A stretch of 64,000 nucleotides of DNA from Bog-756 sp963833585. GTDB lineage: Bacteria > Actinomycetota > Acidimicrobiia > Acidimicrobiales > RAAP-2. A program made the position numbers and the translations under genes. The first letter of the stretch is position 1, and every line of letters begins with the position of its first letter. Shown piece after piece: positions 25,130 to 32,769 of the stretch. The stretch lies in NCBI GenBank assembly GCA_963833585.1, contig CAWHYF010000006.1, forward strand, positions 186,001 to 250,000, in the 5' to 3' direction. A model generated the notes under the pieces. It saw only the letters and a program-made list of their open reading frames with translations. It did no database searches and was not told the DNA's origin.

Positions 25130-25405
25130 ATGCGCACCACACCGCTCATCGGCACGAAGGCTTGGTTCGGACCCCGTCGGTTCGGCTGGGGCCTGAGTCC
25201 GATCACTCCCGAAGGTTGGATCGTGGCGGCGGGCTTGGTGGCCGTCGGGCTGGTGACCCGTCGGAGGTGGCCGGACAAGCCCCTGGCCCGTATTGCCCCG
25301 ACCATCGTGCTGGTGCTCATCAGTGTGGCCAAGGGGACGTCGCCCGGCGGAAAGCAGGCCCGATCCGTGGTGATGGCGGCCAGGGGAACGGACGGCCCGG
25401 ACTGA
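25130..25405 (+). CDS. Small single-pass membrane protein, unknown
   Basis: A 91-residue protein. After a short polar start (TTPLIGTKAWFGPRRFGWGLSPITPEG) one hydrophobic segment WIVAAGLVAVGLVT is followed by a basic stretch (RRRWPD), and a second, weaker hydrophobic stretch IAPTIVLVLISVAKG. The layout (W/G-rich start, one or two short helices) is that of short conserved actinobacterial membrane proteins without known role. Probably cytoplasmic-side tail. No close neighbour on its strand. Confidence 0.55.
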   Translation: MRTTPLIGTKAWFGPRRFGWGLSPITPEGWIVAAGLVAVGLVTRRRWPDKPLARIAPTIVLVLISVAKGTSPGGKQARSVVMAARGTDGPD

Positions 25406-25508
25406 GGGCAGGGAGCAGGCGCCTTCGGTCCCTCGCCAACCCCCTGCTCGTCCGGACCAGGGGGTGGAGCCCGAGTCCGGGAGGCACGGCTCGAGCCGGC
25501 TCCCCCAG

Positions 25509-26711
25509 TCAGGCCGCTTCGTCGAAGCCCATCAGGCGGTTCAGGTTGCCTCCCATGACCTTGCGGATCGCTTCGTCGGGAAGGCCCTCCAGGTCGTCCA
25601 CGAAGGTGATCGGGTCGGCCATGCCCTCGGGGTGCGGGAAGTCCGAGCCGAACAGCACCCGCTCCGCCCCCAGGAGGTCGATGAGACCCTTCGGGTCCTC
25701 CTCGTGGAACGGGTGCACGTAGATGTTCCGCTTGAACACCTCGACCGGGTTCTCCTCAAAGGCGTTGGGCGCGTGGACCCAGGCGTGCTCCATGTCGGCC
25801 AGCAGCGGACGGACCCAGTTGCTCCCGTTCTCCACCGGGGTGAACTTGAGGCTCGGGAAGCGGGAGCAGAGTCCGTGCCCGACCAACGAGGCCACCGTGT
25901 CGATGATCGGTCGACCCTGGTGCCCGGTGATGGCCTGGAATCCGGAGCCGCCCTTGAACGGGGTCATCTCACCGTCGCGGATGCCCTCCCACTCGTTGGC
26001 ATAGCGCTGGTAGCCGCTGTCGGAGGCATGCATGCCGACCAGCAGGTCGGCCTCGGCCACCTTCTCCCAGAACGGGTCGAACTCCCGGAGGGCCGGTGAC
26101 CGCGGACCCATGTAGCCCCAGGCAGGAGCGGGCCGGATGAGCAGGATGCGGGCGCCCCGCTCCATCACCCAGTCCAGCTCCTCGATGGCCCGGTCCACGA
26201 TGCCCAGGTGGATGATCGGGGTCGGGAACATCCGGTTCTCGTAGTTGAAGGTCCAGTGTTCGTGCATCCACTCGTTGAGGGCGTGGACGACGGCGTGAAC
26301 CGCGGGGGGGTTGTCCCGCATGCGCTCCTCGAGCAGGCTCGCCAGGGTGGGCCACATGAGGGCCCGGTCCAGTCCCAGCTCGTCCATCAAGGCCAGCCGC
26401 GGCTCCGGCTCGGAGAAGGCGGGGGGGAGACGATGGCTCGGCCCAGGATCTCCCGGCGGGACTTTCCATCGGGGTTCCCGCTCCGGAAGTACTCCTCCTG
26501 CGCCCCGGGGGCGGCCACTTTTTCGAAGGTCGGGTTGGGGATGTAGTCGCTGATGACGTTGTTGACGGCAATCTTGGTCCGGCCGTCGACCTGGACGTAC
26601 TTGATCAGGCCGGCGTACTCCTTCGGCAGGTACTTGGTGAAGGCATCCGTGCGTCTCGTACATGTGGTTGTCGGCGTCGAAGACCGGGTAATCGAGCTTG
26701 CGTGACGGCAT
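25509..26711 (-). CDS. Amidohydrolase 2-family TIM-barrel hydrolase with two compensating frameshifts
   Basis: Metal-dependent amidohydrolase-2 (decarboxylase/hydrolase) of nominally 400 residues. N-terminal YPVFDADNHMYE gives the first metal-ligand strand; later LLVGMHASDSGYQRY, the ENGSNWV region and FGSDFPHPEG are the other barrel-end ligands (His, Asp). Between residues about 21 and 97 the open frame is nonsense-like (VRRPDQVRPGRRPDQ), whereas another frame reads family-like sequence (TDAFTKYLPKEYAGLIKYV, FEKVAAPGAQEEYF). An extra base at about 26651 and one base too few in a G7 tract at 26421-26427 explain both joints. Either a sequencing/assembly error or a recent mutation pair. Repeats at 26774-26795 may control it. 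Confidence 0.78.
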   Translation of the reverse strand: MPSRKLDYPVFDADNHMYETHGCLHQVPAEGVRRPDQVRPGRRPDQDCRQQRHQRLHPQPDLRKSGRPRGAGGVLPEREPRWKVPPGDPGPSHRLPPAFSEPEPRLALMDELGLDRALMWPTLASLLEERMRDNPPAVHAVVHALNEWMHEHWTFNYENRMFPTPIIHLGIVDRAIEELDWVMERGARILLIRPAPAWGYMGPRSPALREFDPFWEKVAEADLLVGMHASDSGYQRYANEWEGIRDGEMTPFKGGSGFQAITGHQGRPIIDTVASLVGHGLCSRFPSLKFTPVENGSNWVRPLLADMEHAWVHAPNAFEENPVEVFKRNIYVHPFHEEDPKGLIDLLGAERVLFGSDFPHPEGMADPITFVDDLEGLPDEAIRKVMGGNLNRLMGFDEAA

Positions 26712-26773
26712 GGGCTTCGCTCCTTCTGGTACACGGCGGTCGCGTCACCGCGGGGTGCCTCGGTTAACAGTCG

Positions 26774-26795
26774 TTTTCCAGCACTTTACCAGCAC
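26774..26795. repeat. Tandem 11-bp repeats in the amidohydrolase promoter
   Basis: TTTTCCAGCAC and TTTACCAGCAC abut, differing in one base, so equivalent faces are one helical turn apart. They lie 63-84 bases upstream of the leftward ATG at 26711, with a GTTAAC palindrome at 26763-26768 between. Looks like a tandem regulator site. Confidence 0.5.
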
Positions 26796-26866
26796 CGCCT
26801 CGCGGGAGGTCAACGACGTCCGCGGGCCGCTCCCGGGAAGCGGTTCCCGGCGAGGGGGAGGGACCG

Positions 26867-27694
26867 TCACCCCGGTCGGTCGCTGGCCTCGAGCAGCCGC
26901 TGGAGATGGGCCAGGCTCCGGTCGATGGCCAGTTCGTACCCCTCGTCCTCGACGGCCCGGCCCAGGATCTCGACCTCGTAGGGTCCCTCGAACCCGGTGG
27001 CGGCGCAGGCGGCCAGCAGGTCGGCCAAAGGCAGCTCCCCGTCACCGGGGACGAGTCGTTCGAGCACCGGGCCGGCGAAGTGGAGGTCGGCCACCTGCAC
27101 CACCGCCAGCCGGCCGCCCGCTTCGGCCAGCAGGGAACCGAAGTCGTGTTCCCACCAGAGGTGGGCGGTGTCCACCACCAGACCCAGGTCCAGCTGGGTG
27201 CTCACCCGGAGGCCGTCACGCAGGCTGTGGGCCAGACCGACGTGGGCGAACTGGGGCCGGGTGGGTTCGAGGGCCACCGACACGCCCGAGCCCCGGGCGG
27301 CCCGGGTCACCGGTTCGACCGCCCGGGCGAACCGCTCCACCGCCCACTCGAAGGGGCGGCCCCGTCCGGTGCCCCCGGTCGTCTGGAGGGTGCGGGCCCC
27401 CAGACGGGCCCCGGTCTCCACGGCCTCCACCATGGTCTCGCGCACCCGGTTCCACCCGGCATCGTCGGTGAGGTCGAAACTACAGCCGGGCAGGATCCCG
27501 TCCACGGTCAGGCCCCGGTCGCCGATCTCGGCCACCGCCCGGTCGGCGCCGGCGGCCACCAGCTTGGGGAGGAGCACGCTGACCCGGCCGATACCCAGGC
27601 GCTCGTAGCAGGCCAGATCCTCGGCCAGGGTCCAGTGCCGGCTGGAGAAGGCGTTGACCGACAGGCGGGGGTCCCATCCGCCGTCCGGCGTCAT
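26867..27694 (-). CDS. Sugar phosphate isomerase/epimerase-like TIM-barrel protein
   Basis: AP-endonuclease-2/xylose-isomerase-like TIM barrel of 275 residues. Barrel-end acidic and His residues are visible in ERLGIGRVSVL, VALEPTRPQ, DLGLVVDTAHLWW and EVEILGRAVEDEG, which match the metal-binding Glu/His/Asp set of inosose dehydratase or xylulose-epimerase relatives. It shares a stop/start overlap (ATGA) with the gene upstream, which encodes a second such barrel, so they are translated together. Likely substrate is a polyol, sugar or a small 2-keto metabolite; not decidable. Confidence 0.77.
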   Translation of the reverse strand: MTPDGGWDPRLSVNAFSSRHWTLAEDLACYERLGIGRVSVLLPKLVAAGADRAVAEIGDRGLTVDGILPGCSFDLTDDAGWNRVRETMVEAVETGARLGARTLQTTGGTGRGRPFEWAVERFARAVEPVTRAARGSGVSVALEPTRPQFAHVGLAHSLRDGLRVSTQLDLGLVVDTAHLWWEHDFGSLLAEAGGRLAVVQVADLHFAGPVLERLVPGDGELPLADLLAACAATGFEGPYEVEILGRAVEDEGYELAIDRSLAHLQRLLEASDRPG

Positions 27695-28368
27695 CGGGCT
27701 CCGGTCCCCGCCAGCAGAGGGCGCACCTGCTCGGCCAGAGCCACGCAGTGCCCCACCGGGTCGTCCAGGGACAGGCCCAGGTGGGGCAAGTCGAAGTACT
27801 CGACGCTGAACCGGCCCTCATAGCCCCGGTCCACCAGGCCACCGATGACGGCGGCGAAATCGACGTCCCCGGGCTGGTCGGGATGGAGCTGGGGATGGCC
27901 CGGTCTCGCCTGGCGCAACTGCACGTGGCCGGCCAGGTCGGCCACCTCCAGGGGGTCGTAACCGCAGCACACCGCCCACCCGGTGTCGAGGGTGATGGTC
28001 AGTCCGGGGACGGCATCGCACATGGCCCGGACGGCCGCCACGTTGTCCAACAGGGAGCGGGGTCCCGGCTCGACCCGGAGCTCAGGCTGCGACGACAGGA
28101 GGGCGACCCCTTCGTCCCAGGTGCAGCCGCGGGGCGGCAGGCAGGTGCAGTCGGCCCGGGGCCGTGCTCCCACCCGGTCCCCGACCGGGAGGGCCAGGGG
28201 CTCCTCGCTTCCGTCGACCTGGCGATCCAGTCCGATGTCGAGATGATCGAACCCCAGCGCCGCGGCCCGTCTGGCTGCCTCCGGGTAGGGGCAGTCGAGT
28301 CCGAAGGCGACACTCACGATGCCCAACCGGCCACTCGACGCGGTCGGTGGCGGCATCACACTGCTCAT
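27691..28368 (-). CDS. Second sugar phosphate isomerase/epimerase-like TIM-barrel protein
   Basis: A 225-residue TIM-barrel protein, shorter than its partner. LGIVSVAFGLDCPYPEAARRAAALGFDH begins the barrel; LTITLDTGWAVCCGYDPLEVADL carries a metal-binding Asp, and RFSVEYFDLPHLGL the terminal Glu. It may lack one or two barrel units (a short insertion around residues 60-90), so an incomplete-barrel protein that acts with its neighbour is possible. ATG at 28368 was chosen because the upstream extension is low-complexity and has another frame's composition. Co-translated with the next gene by ATGA overlap. Confidence 0.72.
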   Translation of the reverse strand: MSSVMPPPTASSGRLGIVSVAFGLDCPYPEAARRAAALGFDHLDIGLDRQVDGSEEPLALPVGDRVGARPRADCTCLPPRGCTWDEGVALLSSQPELRVEPGPRSLLDNVAAVRAMCDAVPGLTITLDTGWAVCCGYDPLEVADLAGHVQLRQARPGHPQLHPDQPGDVDFAAVIGGLVDRGYEGRFSVEYFDLPHLGLSLDDPVGHCVALAEQVRPLLAGTGAR

Positions 28369-28532
28369 GGGGGGTGCCTCACTCCGGCGCACGGCGCCGC
28401 TTCGGGTCTGGCCGGCCGGAGGTTCGTCCAACGACCGGACCGGCGGGGCCGATCCTACCGACCGGCCCCGGACACCGCGGGTCCTCCGTGACCCCGACCG
28501 CCCACCGGGCGCCACCGTCCCGGCAGGGGAAA

Positions 28533-28550
28533 TACCCGCTCAGGTAGGCT
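28533..28550 (+). promoter_or_regulatory. Promoter and possible operator of the TetR gene
   Basis: TAGGCT at 28545-28550 ends six bases before the GTG at 28557, a leaderless arrangement. It is overlapped by a dyad with TACC and GGTA arms (28533-28546, six-base spacer). Autorepression is plausible. Confidence 0.4.
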
Positions 28551-28556
28551 TTTCGG

Positions 28557-29207
28557 GTGAACGCGAAATCCTCGGCCGTCGCCCCTCCCCCTGCCCCCGA
28601 CCCCGAAACCGATTCGGATGAGGGGCCGTCCGAAGTCGACCTTCTCATCGAGGCCACCTGGATGGTGGCCGCCCAGTCCGGCAACATCGAGCCTTCGGTC
28701 CGCGACATTCTCCAGTACGCCGGGCTGTCCACCAAGGCCTTCTACCGGCACTTCAAGTCCAAGGACGAGTTGCTGTTGGTGGCCCTGGACCGGGGGGCCG
28801 CCGTCCTGGTCGAGTACCTCGAACACCGTATGGCCGAGCGACCTGAACCGCTGTCCAGGATCGCGGCATGGATCGAAGGCTGCATGCGCCAGACGGTCAA
28901 CCCCTCGGCGGCCCGTCGGTCGCTGCCCTGGACCCTCGGGTTCGGCCGGATCGCCACCGCCTTCCCCGAGGAGTTCGACCGCAACCAGGCGAGCATCATG
29001 GCCCCGCTCCAGCGGGAGATCGAGGGTGCCGTGGCCGATGGCACCGGCTGCAGCCCCGATCCCGCCCGCGATGCCCGGCTGATCTTCGGGTACACCATGT
29101 ACACCGTACGGACCCACTTCATCAACAGCTCGGTCCCCAGCGCCGAGGCCATGTTCCACCTGGTCGACTTCGCCCACCGGTCCCTCGGGGCCGGATCGCC
29201 GCGCTGA
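28557..29207 (+). CDS. TetR-family transcriptional regulator
   Basis: Regulator of 216 residues. After a 27-residue Pro/Asp-rich leader the HTH spans EATWMVAAQSGNIEPSVRDILQYAG to LSTKAFYRHFKSKDELLLVALDRG, like KstR/FadR-type actinobacterial lipid regulators. The ligand domain begins with IEGCMRQTVNPSAARRSLPW. It lies divergent from the TIM-barrel pair and convergent with two acyl-CoA dehydrogenases (29220-31688), so the regulated set is unclear. GTG at 28557 sits 6 bases from a -10-like box. Confidence 0.85.
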   Translation: MNAKSSAVAPPPAPDPETDSDEGPSEVDLLIEATWMVAAQSGNIEPSVRDILQYAGLSTKAFYRHFKSKDELLLVALDRGAAVLVEYLEHRMAERPEPLSRIAAWIEGCMRQTVNPSAARRSLPWTLGFGRIATAFPEEFDRNQASIMAPLQREIEGAVADGTGCSPDPARDARLIFGYTMYTVRTHFINSSVPSAEAMFHLVDFAHRSLGAGSPR

Positions 29208-29219
29208 CCTGCGCACCCC

Positions 29220-30368
29220 TCAGAGGTGGAGGGACCTCCCGATGATCTCCTTCATGATCTCGGTGGTCCCCCCGTAGATGGTGGTGACCCGGGCATCGGC
29301 GTAGGCCCGGCCGATGGGGTACTCGCTCATGTACCCGTAGCCCCCGTGGAGCTGCAGTCCGCGGTCGGTCACCCGCTGCTGGAGCTCGGTGCACCACCAC
29401 TTGGCCATGGCCGCCCGCTCGGGCGGCAGCTCTCCCCGGCCGAACTCCTCCACGCAGGCGTCGACGAACGCCGCCGCCACCTCGACCTCGGTGGCCAATT
29501 CGGCCAGTAGGAACCGCGAGTGCTGGAACGAGCCGATGGACTGACCGAAGGCCGTCCGCTGCCGGCAGTACTCGAGGGTCAGGTCGAGAGCGAAGCGGGA
29601 CGCCGCCACTCCGGACACCGCCATCGACAGCCGCTCCTGGGGCAGGTTGTGGACCAGGTGGGCGAAGCCCTGGCCCTCCACCCCCAAGAGGTTGTCGGAC
29701 GGGACCACCACGTCGTGGAAGAACAGCTCGGCGGTGTCCTGGGAGTGCAGTCCGATCTTGTCCAGGTTGCGGCCCCGCTCGAAGCCGTCCATCCCCCGCT
29801 CCAGCACCACCAGGCTGATCCCACGGTGCTGCTGGGCGGGATCGGTCTTCGCCGCCGTGACCACCAGGTCGGCGTTGATGCCGTTGGTGACGAAGGTCTT
29901 GGACCCGTTGACCACGTACCCGTCGCCGCTGCGGATGGCGGTGGTGGTCATCGAAGCCAGGTCACTTCCCATGCCCGGTTCGGTCATGGCGATGCCGATG
30001 ATCCGCTCCCCCGAAACGATCCCCGGCAGCCACCGCCGTCGCTGTTCCTCGGTGCAGTAGGCGAGGAAGTACGGCAGCACGATGTCGTTGGTGAGGGTGA
30101 CTCCCAGACCCACCCCGTTGCACCCTGAACCGTAGAGCTCCTGGTTGACCACCACGTTGTACCGGAAGTCGTCCACCCCTCCACCGCCCAGGTCGGCGGG
30201 GACGGCCATGCCCAGCAGTCCGGTCTGGCCCGCCTTGGCGAAGAGGTCCCGGTCCACGATGCCGGCCCGCTCCCACTCGTCGACGTGGGGGAGGATCTCC
30301 TTGGCCACGAACCGCCGAACGGTCGAGCGGAACTGGTCGTGTTCGTCGTCGAAGATCTGCCGCGCCAT
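29220..30368 (-). CDS. Acyl-CoA dehydrogenase
   Basis: Acyl-CoA dehydrogenase of 382 residues. Middle domain: IGIAMTEPGMGSDLASM and KTFVTNGINADLVV bind FAD; LPQERLSMAV carries the likely catalytic Glu; C-terminal RQRTAFGQSIGSFQHSRFLLAE and IYGGTTEIMKEIIGRSL. The YEGT Glu is Gly, as in the long-chain/isovaleryl branch. ATG at 30368 with GGAGG upstream. Read 97 bases after a second acyl-CoA dehydrogenase on the same strand, probably one operon. Substrate is unknown; medium or branched acyl-CoA is plausible. Confidence 0.9.
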   Translation of the reverse strand: MARQIFDDEHDQFRSTVRRFVAKEILPHVDEWERAGIVDRDLFAKAGQTGLLGMAVPADLGGGGVDDFRYNVVVNQELYGSGCNGVGLGVTLTNDIVLPYFLAYCTEEQRRRWLPGIVSGERIIGIAMTEPGMGSDLASMTTTAIRSGDGYVVNGSKTFVTNGINADLVVTAAKTDPAQQHRGISLVVLERGMDGFERGRNLDKIGLHSQDTAELFFHDVVVPSDNLLGVEGQGFAHLVHNLPQERLSMAVSGVAASRFALDLTLEYCRQRTAFGQSIGSFQHSRFLLAELATEVEVAAAFVDACVEEFGRGELPPERAAMAKWWCTELQQRVTDRGLQLHGGYGYMSEYPIGRAYADARVTTIYGGTTEIMKEIIGRSLHL

Positions 30369-30464
30369 TGCGACTCCTCCATCGGGTCGGTCCGTTGTGG
30401 CGTCCCCGGTGGACGCCACGGGTCGGATCTCGGTGCCTGCGGTCCATCGGCCGCACGCAGGATG

Positions 30465-31688
30465 TCAGTCGAGCAGTGCGTTCCGCCAGCCCGGCGAGGC
30501 CGAGGTGCCGCCTCGGGCCACCGCCGCCCCGATGTAGTTGCGTTGGGCCTCGATCGTGCCGGCCCCGATGCACAGGCCCCGGATGTCGCGGTAGGCCCGC
30601 TCGAGCGGGTACTCCCGGCTGTAGCCGTAGCCGCCGTGGATCTGCATGGCTTCGTCGCACACCAGTTTGGCGGCCAGGTTGGCCGCGGTCTTGGCCATGG
30701 CGGTCTCCAGGGCCGGCGGGGTGCCCCCCGGGCCGGCCAGCCGCACCGCCCGGGCCAGCAGGAGCCGGGCCCCCTCGAGGGCGGTGGCCATGTCGGCCAG
30801 CTTCCACTGCAGACCCTGGAGCTGGGCGATGGGCCGGCCTCCGACCACCCGGTCGCGCATGTAGCGCACGGCGTGCTCGAGGGCCCCCTGGGCCGCACCT
30901 ACGCACATGGCGGCGTTGCCGCACCGCTCGTGGTTGAGGTGGGACAGCAGCAGTTTGAAGGCCTCGGTCGAGCCGGGGTCCCCGGCCACCAGCACCTCGT
31001 CCTCGGTGACCTCCACTCCGTCGAAGGCGATCTCCGACTCGGTGGCGGCGTGGATGCCCATGCCCCGGTGCCGGCCGGTGAGCGAGAGTCCCTCCCGGTC
31101 CATGGGGACGACCACCGCACCGATGCCCTTGGCGCCTTCGCCGCCCGGCCACCGGCACCAGACCAGCACACCCGAGGCCATGTGGCCCAGGGTCGAGTAG
31201 TTCTTGTACCCGTTGAGCCGCCACCGGCCCGGGCCGTCGGCGACCAGCGCCGTCCGCATCTCCTGGACCGCCGAGCCGGCATCGGGCTCGGTGATCCCGA
31301 TGCTCACGATGGCCTCGCCGTCGGCGACCGGGGGCAGCCAGCGGTCCTTCAAGGCCGGGCTCCCCAGGTGCTCGATGCCCCGCGGCGGACCGTTGAAGGC
31401 CAGTTGGCAGCAGATGGCGGTGGAGACGTCGAAACGGGCCACCTCCTCCAGGACGATGGAGGCCTCGACGTCCCCCAGTCCGAGGCCGCCCCACTCCTCG
31501 CCGACGGTCACCCGGAAGAGGTCGGCCGCGGCGAGGGCCTTCACCGCGTCGTGGGGGAACTCGCCGGTCTCGTCTCCGGCGGCGGCCGACGGGGCCACCT
31601 CGCGCACCGCCACCTCCCGGGCCAGCAAGCGGAGCGCAGCCTGATCCTCGGTCTCGGCCATCGGATCGGCCCCGTGGGCTCCTGCCAT
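30465..31688 (-). CDS. Acyl-CoA dehydrogenase-like flavoprotein
   Basis: Acyl-CoA dehydrogenase-fold protein of 407 residues. It has TEPDAGSAVQEMRT (one residue different from the classic GSD), GYKNYSTLGHMASG and LNHERCGNAAMC with the Glu base, then IHGGYGYSREYPLERAYRD and GAGTIEAQRNYIG. The motif differs from the YEGT type (GAGT). The tail SASPGWRNALLD extends past the usual end. It is the first gene of a leftward pair with 29220-30368 and is divergent from an SDR across a palindromic promoter (31714-31731). Possibly an acyl-CoA dehydrogenase of a cyclic or branched acyl-CoA. Confidence 0.87.
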   Translation of the reverse strand: MAGAHGADPMAETEDQAALRLLAREVAVREVAPSAAAGDETGEFPHDAVKALAAADLFRVTVGEEWGGLGLGDVEASIVLEEVARFDVSTAICCQLAFNGPPRGIEHLGSPALKDRWLPPVADGEAIVSIGITEPDAGSAVQEMRTALVADGPGRWRLNGYKNYSTLGHMASGVLVWCRWPGGEGAKGIGAVVVPMDREGLSLTGRHRGMGIHAATESEIAFDGVEVTEDEVLVAGDPGSTEAFKLLLSHLNHERCGNAAMCVGAAQGALEHAVRYMRDRVVGGRPIAQLQGLQWKLADMATALEGARLLLARAVRLAGPGGTPPALETAMAKTAANLAAKLVCDEAMQIHGGYGYSREYPLERAYRDIRGLCIGAGTIEAQRNYIGAAVARGGTSASPGWRNALLD

Positions 31689-31713
31689 GCGTCACCTCGT
31701 TCGACGTTCTGGC

Positions 31714-31748
31714 CCCACTGCGCGGTGGGGTGGTTCCGCCAATAGTAT
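31714..31748. promoter_or_regulatory. Palindrome and -10 box in a divergent promoter
   Basis: CCCCACTGCGCGGTGGGG (31714-31731) is a 18-bp dyad with one mismatched pair. TAGTAT (31743-31748) is a good -10 for the rightward SDR, whose ATG at 31796 has GGGAGAG before it. The dyad lies where a regulator could control both genes. Confidence 0.5.
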
Positions 31749-31795
31749 CGGCAGCCGGCCACCCACCCCGGGTGGTGCGGACGATGGGAGAGACG

Positions 31796-32695
31796 ATGCT
31801 GTTGGAAGGACGGGTGGCCGTGGTCACCGGAGCTGGGCGGGGCATCGGCCGCGAATTCGCCCTGGCGCTGGCCGATGAAGGGGCCGCCGTGGTGGTCAAC
31901 GACATCGGAGTCGGCCTGCGGGGCGACGATCTCGGCGAGGACCCGGCCAGCGACGTCTGCGCCGAGATCGTGGGCAACGGCGGACGGGCCGTCCCGGCCC
32001 ACGAGTCGGTGACCGACTTCGACGCCGCCGGTCGGATCGTGCAGACCGCACTGGACACCTTCGGACAGATCGACATCCTGGTGAACAATGCCGGGATCGT
32101 CCGGGACCGGACCCTGGTCAAGATGGATCCCGACGACTTCGACGCGGTCATCGCCACCCACCTGAAGGGCACCTTCAATTGCACCCGGCACGCCGCGGTC
32201 CCGATGAAGGAGGCCGGCTACGGGCGGATCGTCAACATCACCTCGTCGGCCGGGTTGCGCGGCAATTTCGGCCAGACCAACTACGCCGCGGCCAAGGCCG
32301 GGGTCATGGGGATGACCTTCGTCTGGGCCCTGGAGCTCGGGCGCTCGGGCATCACCGTCAACGCCATGGCCCCGGCGGGGGCCACCCGGATGACCGCCAA
32401 CCTGTACGCCGAGGGCGAGGAGCCTCCGGCCAGCCTCGACCCCGCGCTCAACACCCCGATCGTCACCTATCTGGCCTCCGAGCGAGCCGCCGGGGTGAAC
32501 GGCCAGTTGTTCGGCCGATCCGACTGGGCTTTCACCCTCTTCCAGCACCCCAAGCAGATCGCCTGGATGGATCGCGCCGGTGGCTGGGACGTGAACAGTC
32601 TGGCCGACGAGTTCGACGGGATGTTGGGCCAGCACCTCCAGCCGGTGGGGATGGTGATGCCCGGTGGCCTGAGCCAGGACTCCGCTCGCACCTGA
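31796..32695 (+). CDS. Short-chain dehydrogenase (HSD17B4-like 3-hydroxyacyl-CoA dehydrogenase type)
   Basis: SDR of 299 residues resembling the dehydrogenase domain of peroxisomal multifunctional enzyme type 2 (HSD17B4), which oxidises 3-hydroxyacyl-CoA. Cofactor site VVTGAGRGIGREFALALADEGAAVVVND, NNAGIVRDRTLVKM, catalytic Ser in NITSSAG and NYAAAK. The C-terminal extension after TVNAMAPAGATRM is about 70 residues, typical of that subgroup (here with EGEEPPASLDPA). Second ATG at 31796 is chosen over the ATG at 31784 because GGGAGAG precedes it by three to nine bases. Divergent from an acyl-CoA dehydrogenase gene; the pair may serve one beta-oxidation cycle. Confidence 0.86.
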   Translation: MLLEGRVAVVTGAGRGIGREFALALADEGAAVVVNDIGVGLRGDDLGEDPASDVCAEIVGNGGRAVPAHESVTDFDAAGRIVQTALDTFGQIDILVNNAGIVRDRTLVKMDPDDFDAVIATHLKGTFNCTRHAAVPMKEAGYGRIVNITSSAGLRGNFGQTNYAAAKAGVMGMTFVWALELGRSGITVNAMAPAGATRMTANLYAEGEEPPASLDPALNTPIVTYLASERAAGVNGQLFGRSDWAFTLFQHPKQIAWMDRAGGWDVNSLADEFDGMLGQHLQPVGMVMPGGLSQDSART

Positions 32696-32769
32696 GCGGG
32701 CGGCGCTCCGTCACCCGATCGGGCCGAGCGGCACCGAACCCGGGGGCGAGGGAGGCCGGCCGGACAGGA

